From positions 1 through 10,888 of the forward strand of contig LNZQ01000190.1 of NCBI GenBank assembly GCA_002007315.1: a DNA stretch of 10,888 bases, read 5' to 3'. Below, piece after piece: positions 6,091 to 10,888 of the stretch. This DNA comes from Epulopiscium sp. Nele67-Bin004. Lineage in GTDB: Bacteria > Bacillota_A > Clostridia > Lachnospirales > Cellulosilyticaceae. The position numbers and the translations under genes are program-made. Positions within the stretch are counted from its first letter, which is position 1. Each line of letters starts with the position of its first letter. The notes under the pieces were generated by a model. It was not told where the DNA came from, made no database searches, and saw only the letters and a list, made by a program, of their open reading frames with translations.

Positions 6091-8283
6091 ATGAAATTAA
6101 TGAATAAATTAGCTATCGCATTAAGTACAGTTATGGTTTTTGGAGCAATTCCAGCAGTGACTATGGCAGCATCAAATGCAATTATAGATATGCCAAACAT
6201 TATTATAGGGTCAACTTTAGGATATGATAAAGATTTTGAAGGAAATATAATATTAGATAGTGTTGATGAAATCAAGGCTTTAAATATATTTGTAGAAACA
6301 ACTTTACAATATAAAGAAGAACAGTTTTTAATTAAAGGTACAGATGTATCTTTTGATGACTTGTTATATCCAAGTATTGAAGGAACAACAACAACTTCAC
6401 ACTTAGAAACAGTTGAGGTGGAACGCCTTGATGATACCACGCTAAGAGTGCGAGTTTTAAATATAGATGAGGATAAAATGTTTGCAGTGCCAGTATATCT
6501 TGAAGTAACGGGTTCGAATCCAAAACTTGATATCATTGGTAATGGGGGAATTAGTTCGCAAACTATAAATATCTCAAAAAATTCAATATCACATGAAAAT
6601 ATAAAAATAGCATTTGGTGAGCAAAAAAATATTCCGATCGAAGGAGATGGGACTTTAGGGGAAATTATTATAGAAGAAGTAATTGTAGGAGCGTTAAATG
6701 AGACAACTCAAGTTGTTATTGACCTTGCTACAAACTCAGGTCTAATTTTTGACCTTGCTGTTGGCAATCAAATTGAATTTACGGGAAAAGAAGGTTTTGC
6801 AGGTTTAAGACAATTTGCAGAAGTAACTTATGTTTCGCCAAACAACCAACAGATTATTCTTGAAGTTCCAGCATTAAATGACAATGGAATTAAAGGTGAA
6901 ATTAGCATAAAAAATCTACCTGTTAGAGCTGAAAATAGAAAAGCGGGTGTATTGTGTAGTGAAGTTGAGCTTTTAGTAGCTATTAATGATATAAGTTCTA
7001 GAGGTGTAGTTTCACAAGTAACTGAATATGAAGTATATCTAGGTTTGGAAAGTCCAAGAAATCTAGTTGTGACAGCAGGGGGAGCGTCGAATACAGTTCA
7101 GTTTTCGCTTAACGAAACAGTAGCAGGAAGTTTAGACAACAATTTAGATATATTTTTCACAGTTAGTGGTGCAGATATTATAAATTTTGAAGATAAAGTT
7201 ATTGATGGGGTACATTTTTCTGCGAGCAAAAATAACCATGGTGAAATATATGAAATCGTTGCGGAGATGACAAGAGATTTTGACAAAAGTATCGCAAATG
7301 AAATAGTTGTTGAACTTGAATTGTTATCAGGAGTAAATGAAACTGGAACTATAGAAATTTTGGCTGAAAGTAGAGGATTTAAACAAGATTTATTGTTAGA
7401 GCTTGGAAAAATCAAAAATACTCTAAACGTAAGCTCAATTAATGCACAGTTACAAGCAGGATATAGAGGACAAGTTGGCGGTCAAATCGTAATTTCTGAA
7501 ACAGAAAAAGACGTATTAGAAAAAGATGGTCAAATTATTGTTGAAATTGCTAGTGCATCAGCAAATGATATAAGAATTGAAAACGTTAAAGTTGAAGGGA
7601 CAAACGGACTTGTAGTTGAGTCTAAAATTGTGGGAGATTACATTGTTATTGACGTAATAAGAGAGTCAGCAGCGGCAGGAAATATTATAATATCTGATAT
7701 AGAATTTACAGTTGGGCAAAATGCTCCACTTGGAAATTATAGTGTAAACATTGGGGGGAACTCTATATCAAATAAAAATACTGGACTTGCTTTTAATGCA
7801 ACTGATTTTACTGATGCAATGAAAGATGTAATTGTAGTTGAAAACTTTGCAAGTGTAGTTAGAGAAACTTATGTTGCACCACAAATTGTTCAAACACCAC
7901 AACCAGAAATTAAAGAGGTGGTAGTAGAAGAAGTACAAGAAGTAGTTGAAACAGTAACACAGCCAACTGTAATTACAGTAGCAAATACGTATATGACAGA
8001 TGCGGGAAATGTGATGGTAGGAGTAAGAGATATTGTTACGGCATTAGGATTACCAAGTGATGCCCTATCATTTGAAAACAAACAAATTACGATTTCAACT
8101 GGAAATACAAATATTGTTTTAGAAATTGGTAGCAATATTATGAATATCAATGGAATTGATGTAGTAATGAATGAAAATGTTGTCTCGATAGAAGGAAGAA
8201 CTTGTGTGTCAGCAAGATTTTTAGCAATCGCTTTAGGTCTTGATATGCAAGTAAACAACGGAGCTATTGAGTTTATTATATAG
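6091..8283 (+). CDS. Secreted protein of unknown function with a C-terminal copper-amine-oxidase-type stalk domain
   Basis: This is a 730-residue exported protein. A Sec signal peptide is clear: positive N-end MKLMNK, a hydrophobic core, and probable cleavage after TMA near residue 26. No other membrane segment or sortase motif is visible. Residues about 28-590 are rich in beta-strand-forming Val/Ile/Thr and match no family I recognise. Two stretches, about 188-297 and 463-555, share a pattern (G-x-I-x-I-x-E, then Q-x-x-x-x-x-A, then G-x-I-x-I, then a final strand), suggesting diverged copies of one module. A Pro/Glu/Val linker follows (about 594-626). Residues 627-730 form the stalk domain (PF07833-like), with two half-repeats including GVRDIVTALGL (644-654) and GRTCVSARFLAIALGL (702-717). 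Stalk domains are common in clostridial envelope proteins and do not imply copper or amine oxidase activity. The start is an ATG with a strong AAGGAGG at 6078-6084. Confidence 0.85.
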   Translation: MKLMNKLAIALSTVMVFGAIPAVTMAASNAIIDMPNIIIGSTLGYDKDFEGNIILDSVDEIKALNIFVETTLQYKEEQFLIKGTDVSFDDLLYPSIEGTTTTSHLETVEVERLDDTTLRVRVLNIDEDKMFAVPVYLEVTGSNPKLDIIGNGGISSQTINISKNSISHENIKIAFGEQKNIPIEGDGTLGEIIIEEVIVGALNETTQVVIDLATNSGLIFDLAVGNQIEFTGKEGFAGLRQFAEVTYVSPNNQQIILEVPALNDNGIKGEISIKNLPVRAENRKAGVLCSEVELLVAINDISSRGVVSQVTEYEVYLGLESPRNLVVTAGGASNTVQFSLNETVAGSLDNNLDIFFTVSGADIINFEDKVIDGVHFSASKNNHGEIYEIVAEMTRDFDKSIANEIVVELELLSGVNETGTIEILAESRGFKQDLLLELGKIKNTLNVSSINAQLQAGYRGQVGGQIVISETEKDVLEKDGQIIVEIASASANDIRIENVKVEGTNGLVVESKIVGDYIVIDVIRESAAAGNIIISDIEFTVGQNAPLGNYSVNIGGNSISNKNTGLAFNATDFTDAMKDVIVVENFASVVRETYVAPQIVQTPQPEIKEVVVEEVQEVVETVTQPTVITVANTYMTDAGNVMVGVRDIVTALGLPSDALSFENKQITISTGNTNIVLEIGSNIMNINGIDVVMNENVVSIEGRTCVSARFLAIALGLDMQVNNGAIEFII

Positions 8284-8284
8284 C

Positions 8285-8330
8285 AAAAAGAGGTCGTCAC
8301 CAGTGGAGGGGTGATGACCTCTTTTTATTT
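8285..8330 (+). terminator. Strong Rho-independent terminator after the secreted protein gene
   Basis: A 17-bp stem (8285-8301 with 8310-8326, one G-T pair) surrounds an 8-nt loop. A5 and T5 runs form the base, and the 3' side continues into ATTT. It begins two bases after the TAG stop. The A run on the other side means it could also terminate minus-strand transcripts, though no minus-strand gene ends here. Confidence 0.93.
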
Positions 8331-8343
8331 ACATATGTATAAT
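8314..8343 (+). promoter_or_regulatory. Candidate promoter for the SLH gene
   Basis: A perfect TATAAT (8338-8343) is preceded after 18 bases by ATGACC (8314-8319, four of six). The -35 lies in the 3' arm of the upstream terminator. A start near 8350 would give a leader of about 70 nt. TATACT at 8394-8399 is another possible -10, but it is only about 20 bases from the ATG and lacks a good -35. Confidence 0.38.
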
Positions 8344-8381
8344 ATTGTGATAATATAAATATATATATAGGACAAGTAGTA

Positions 8382-8401
8382 TTAACATACATGTATACTA
8401 A
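8382..8401. promoter_or_regulatory. 20-bp near-palindrome upstream of the SLH gene (possible operator)
   Basis: The perfect core ATACATGTAT (8387-8396) is flanked by TTA and TAA arms with two mismatched positions on each side. It lies in the leader just before the ribosome binding site of the SLH gene, where a repressor or RNA fold could act. No regulator is assigned. Confidence 0.25.
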
Positions 8402-8420
8402 ATATAGGGGGTGCAGTTTT

Positions 8421-9401
8421 ATGAATAAAAAATTATTAGCGACTTTAACTATCGGAGTTTGTTTTGTTAGCCAAATGTTTGTAACTAATACACTAGGATT
8501 GACAGGTGGAGTATTTACCCAAGTGTTGATTGATCAGTTTGATACAAATAATGACGGACAGCTTGATAATGAAGAATTAAGCAATTTATTAGCTAATGAC
8601 TTAGCGATGAGTATGATTGCTGAACTTGACGCTTTATCACAACAAGACCAACAAGCGCTACAAGACTTGATTGGTGAAGATGAACTTGAAGAACTATTAA
8701 CTATAGAAGAAGATGAAGAAGAAACCCACGAAGAAACAGAAGATATAAAAGAAGAAACCTCAGATGAAGAATTATTAGAAGAAATGACTGAACAACAAAC
8801 GTTACAACCACAACCTTTTGTGGTAACTATGGACAACCCTTTTGCTGATGTGGTTGAAGGTGCATGGTATTACGATAGTGTAATGGAAATGTATGAACGT
8901 GGTATAATGAATGGGATTACAGAGGACATGTTTTGTCCAAGTCAAGATACAACAAGAGCAATGTTTATGGTAATGGTGCAACGTGATTTTGGAGATGTTC
9001 AAGCACTTCAAAGCAGTGGATTTTCGGATTTGGTTGCAGGAGCATGGTATGAACAGGCTATAAATTGGGCAGTTGAGCAGTATATATATATTCACCCAGA
9101 AGATAATAAAGAGTTTAGACCAAGTGATTCTATAACACGTGAAGAAATGGTTTATATTATTTTTAACTATGCAATATATAGTGGAAAAGATACATCAAAT
9201 CTAGGTGACATGTCAATGTTTATAGATGTAGATGATGTATCACCGTGGGCAAAAACAGCTATGCAATGGGCAGTTGGTGCAAATGTCATGAATGGAAAAA
9301 ATACGAACGAAGGCAACAAACTTGAACCACAAGGCACAGCAACAAGAGCAGAAATTGCAACAATTATGAGTCGAGTTAGCCAATTGACTCAAGCTCACTA
9401 A
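8421..9401 (+). CDS. S-layer homology (SLH) domain protein with an N-terminal EF-hand loop
   Basis: This 326-residue exported protein is predicted to sit on the cell wall. A signal peptide occupies about residues 1-26 (MNKKLL, then a hydrophobic core). A single canonical EF-hand calcium loop follows at 41-52 (D41, N43, D45, G46, D49, E52), then a helical region. A very acidic Glu-rich linker spans about 86-125. Three SLH domains cover about 139-190, 199-255 and 266-320, each with the WY/PW start region and a TRA or TRE motif (178-180, 239-241, 308-310). SLH triplets normally bind pyruvylated secondary cell-wall polysaccharide non-covalently. I chose the ATG at 8421 because AGGGGGTG (8406-8413) is 7 bases upstream. 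An in-frame ATG at 8391 adds ten residues with no ribosome binding site and spoils the signal peptide. The downstream PARG-like gene starts 22 bp after the stop, with no terminator between. Confidence 0.9.
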   Translation: MNKKLLATLTIGVCFVSQMFVTNTLGLTGGVFTQVLIDQFDTNNDGQLDNEELSNLLANDLAMSMIAELDALSQQDQQALQDLIGEDELEELLTIEEDEEETHEETEDIKEETSDEELLEEMTEQQTLQPQPFVVTMDNPFADVVEGAWYYDSVMEMYERGIMNGITEDMFCPSQDTTRAMFMVMVQRDFGDVQALQSSGFSDLVAGAWYEQAINWAVEQYIYIHPEDNKEFRPSDSITREEMVYIIFNYAIYSGKDTSNLGDMSMFIDVDDVSPWAKTAMQWAVGANVMNGKNTNEGNKLEPQGTATRAEIATIMSRVSQLTQAH

Positions 9402-9423
9402 TAAAAATGTCGAGGTGATAAGT

Positions 9424-10228
9424 GTGAATAGAGAAGAAAGAAAAGCGTTAGCACAGCAGACATTAACAATACAAAAAACAGGCTTATATAAAGTAGGTAA
9501 TAAAGAGATAAGCATTTTGGACCTACAAACCAAATCAGAAGAAAACACTTTTTTGATATCACCAAGCGAATGGGAAACGTTTGAAATTCCAACTAAAAAA
9601 AACTTCAACAAGATTTACAGTAGAAAACTGTGGAACTGTATCAGCTATTTTAAAGCATAAAGATAGTGAAAATCTAGGCGTGCTTAATTTTGCAAGTGCG
9701 AAAAATGCTGGTGGAGGTTTTTTAAATGGCAGTATGGCACAAGAGGAAAGTTTGGCGTTTAGTAGTGGACTCTATAGCACACAATTAAAATGTCCCACTT
9801 ACTATAATGAAAATAAAAGATGCAAATCAATGTGTTATACAGAGCATGCAATATATTCGCCAGACGTTGTATTTTTTAGAGATGACAACGCTGAATTGAT
9901 AGCGAAACCTGTAACTGCATCGGTTTTAACAATGCCAGCCGTTAATATGGGACAAGTTGTTGCAAAAAAAGAGAGTTTAAAGGACGCAGCAAGAACAATG
10001 TATCAACGTATGCATAAAGTTTTGTTGGCATTTGCCAAACAAGGGAATACAACAATTATACTTGGAGCATATGGTTGTGGGGTTTTTAAAAACGACAACA
10101 ATGATGTGGTTAGTAATTGGCGAAAATTGTTTGACACGGATTTTAAAGACATATTTGAAACAGTTATATTCGCAATTTTAGACCCAAAAGAAAACATAGT
10201 GCCGTTGTATAAAGACAAGTTCAAGTGA
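9424..10228 (+). pseudogene. PARG-like protein (TIGR02452/DUF2263 family), frameshifted at an A8 run
   Basis: Two overlapping plus-strand frames together encode one protein. The first opens at GTG 9424 (GAGGTGAT at 9412-9419, MNREERKALAQQTL as in the family start) and stops at 9660 after 78 residues. The second carries the rest, to TGA 10228. Reading seven instead of eight A's at 9595-9602 joins them into a 267-residue protein of normal family length, passing directly from EIPTKK to TSTRFTVENCGTVSA. The restored protein has the poly(ADP-ribose) glycohydrolase signature GGG-x7-QEE (96-98, 106-108) within FASAKNAGGGF, and the late family motif GAYGCGVFKND. The family is a bacterial macrodomain-type PARG, which hydrolyses ADP-ribose from modified targets. 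Possible explanations are a recent mutation, phase variation, transcriptional slippage or a sequencing error. The catalytic half retains its motifs and looks undecayed, arguing for a recent event or for suppression. Confidence 0.85.
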
Positions 10229-10237
10229 AAAACTTAG

Positions 10238-10277
10238 TAGCAATCAAGTAAAAATAAGGCTTGATTGCTATTTTTTT
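10238..10277 (+). terminator. Rho-independent terminator after the PARG-like gene
   Basis: A perfect 11-bp stem, TAGCAATCAAG (10238-10248) with CTTGATTGCTA (10260-10270), surrounds an 11-nt loop. Seven T's follow at 10271-10277. It separates the SLH/PARG unit from the rRNA operon. Confidence 0.93.
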
Positions 10278-10290
10278 GTATGCATATAAT
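10261..10290 (+). promoter_or_regulatory. Candidate upstream rrn promoter (P1)
   Basis: TTGATT (10261-10266), an 18-base spacer and a perfect TATAAT (10285-10290) form a sigma-A pair about 250 bases before the 16S gene. The -35 box lies in the 3' arm of the preceding terminator. Confidence 0.5.
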
Positions 10291-10352
10291 AGAAGGTGAA
10301 ACCCCTAATTGAAAAAGTTTAAAATAAAAGTGAAAAAAGTTGAAAAAAGGTG

Positions 10353-10381
10353 TTGACATATGTAAATGTATAGTGTAATAT
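10353..10381 (+). promoter_or_regulatory. Main rrn promoter (P2)
   Basis: A perfect TTGACA (10353-10358), a 17-base spacer and TAATAT (10376-10381, four of six) lie downstream of an A-rich tract at about 10313-10349 that resembles an UP element. Transcription should begin near 10388. Two tandem promoters are usual for rRNA operons. Confidence 0.75.
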
Positions 10382-10387
10382 TATACG

Positions 10388-10536
10388 AGTCAGCAACAAC
10401 AAGCGGACAAGTAAAGAAGTTATGAACATTGAAAATAGAATAGTATCAAGAATTAAGACCAGTCGATTCAGTTGTTATTTATAGCAACAAAAAATGAGTA
10501 CAAATAGTACTAAAGTAATGTCAGATGACAAACTTT
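10388..10536 (+). other. Untranslated rRNA leader (pre-16S 5' spacer)
   Basis: About 150 nt lie between the P2 start and mature 16S, with no reading frame. GAACATTGAAAATAGAA (10424-10440) resembles the boxA-like TTGAAAA element common in Bacillota rRNA leaders and thought to support antitermination. Small hairpins follow at 10471-10488 (stem GTTGTTA/TAGCAAC with one G-T pair, loop TTTA) and 10497-10511 (AGTAC, loop AAATA, GTACT). TGTCA-GA-TGACA lies near 10519-10530. The last region probably takes part in the 16S processing stem, whose other half is outside the window. Confidence 0.6.

Positions 10537-10888
<352 letters not shown>

Noticed and set aside
6054..6536. 160-codon minus-strand open frame antisense to the secreted protein gene
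   Set aside because: It lacks a recognisable protein pattern. The plus-strand gene has a signal peptide, strong ribosome binding site and terminator.
7885..7970. Sortase or SLH wall-anchor before the stalk domain of the 730-residue protein
   Set aside because: The segment is a Pro/Glu/Val-rich linker. No LPxTG-like motif, SLH repeat or C-terminal hydrophobic tail is present.
8391..8420. Longer SLH protein starting at ATG 8391
   Set aside because: It has no ribosome binding site and would place ten extra residues before a complete signal peptide.
8541..8576. Dockerin domain in the SLH protein
   Set aside because: Only one calcium loop is present. A dockerin needs a duplicated loop-helix pair.
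8534..8836. Minus-strand open frame rich in Ser and Cys
   Set aside because: It is the reverse of the Glu-rich linker codons (GAA/GAT) of the SLH gene, with no ribosome binding site.

Overview
The window is low-GC DNA from a Gram-positive bacterium, most likely of class Clostridia (Bacillota). Evidence: strong AAGGAGG ribosome binding sites, a Bacillota-type PcrA helicase with its C-terminal Tudor-like domain, a YitT/DUF2179 membrane protein, secreted proteins with stalk and SLH domains, and a 16S rRNA 5' end whose V1 loop is short and Clostridia-like. A Lachnospirales-type lineage is my guess from the 16S pattern. It was not aligned.

Layout. (1) 1-780, minus: 5'-proximal part of a DUF1016/YhcG-type PD-(D/E)XK nuclease gene running off the left edge. 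It is divergent from trpS (892-1890, plus). (2) A YitT-family membrane protein gene (1891-2760, minus) converges on trpS with no gap. Its intrinsic terminator lies inside the 3' end of the trpS coding sequence. (3) A PHP-family phosphoesterase gene and pcrA, 16 bp apart on the plus strand, look like an operon ended by a hairpin at 5813-5845. (4) An AT-rich 276-bp intergenic region with several short repeats precedes a 730-residue secreted protein ending in a copper-amine-oxidase-type stalk domain. That gene has a very strong terminator (8285-8330). (5) An exported protein with one EF-hand loop, an acidic linker and three SLH domains is followed after 22 bp, with no terminator between, by a PARG-like (TIGR02452/DUF2263) gene. 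The PARG-like gene is broken by a one-base frameshift at a run of eight A's. (6) A terminator, two tandem promoters, an untranslated leader and the first 352 nt of a 16S rRNA gene close the window.

How the genes fit together: most are housekeeping (tryptophan charging, DNA repair/replication helicase, rRNA). The two exported proteins (6091-8283 and 8421-9401) look like cell-envelope components with separate transcription units. I see no convincing new multi-gene system. The points most worth a second look are the frameshifted PARG-like gene and its odd co-transcription with an S-layer-type gene, the unassigned ectodomain of the 730-residue protein, and overlapping signals in which a terminator lies inside a coding sequence and candidate promoter -35 boxes lie inside terminators.
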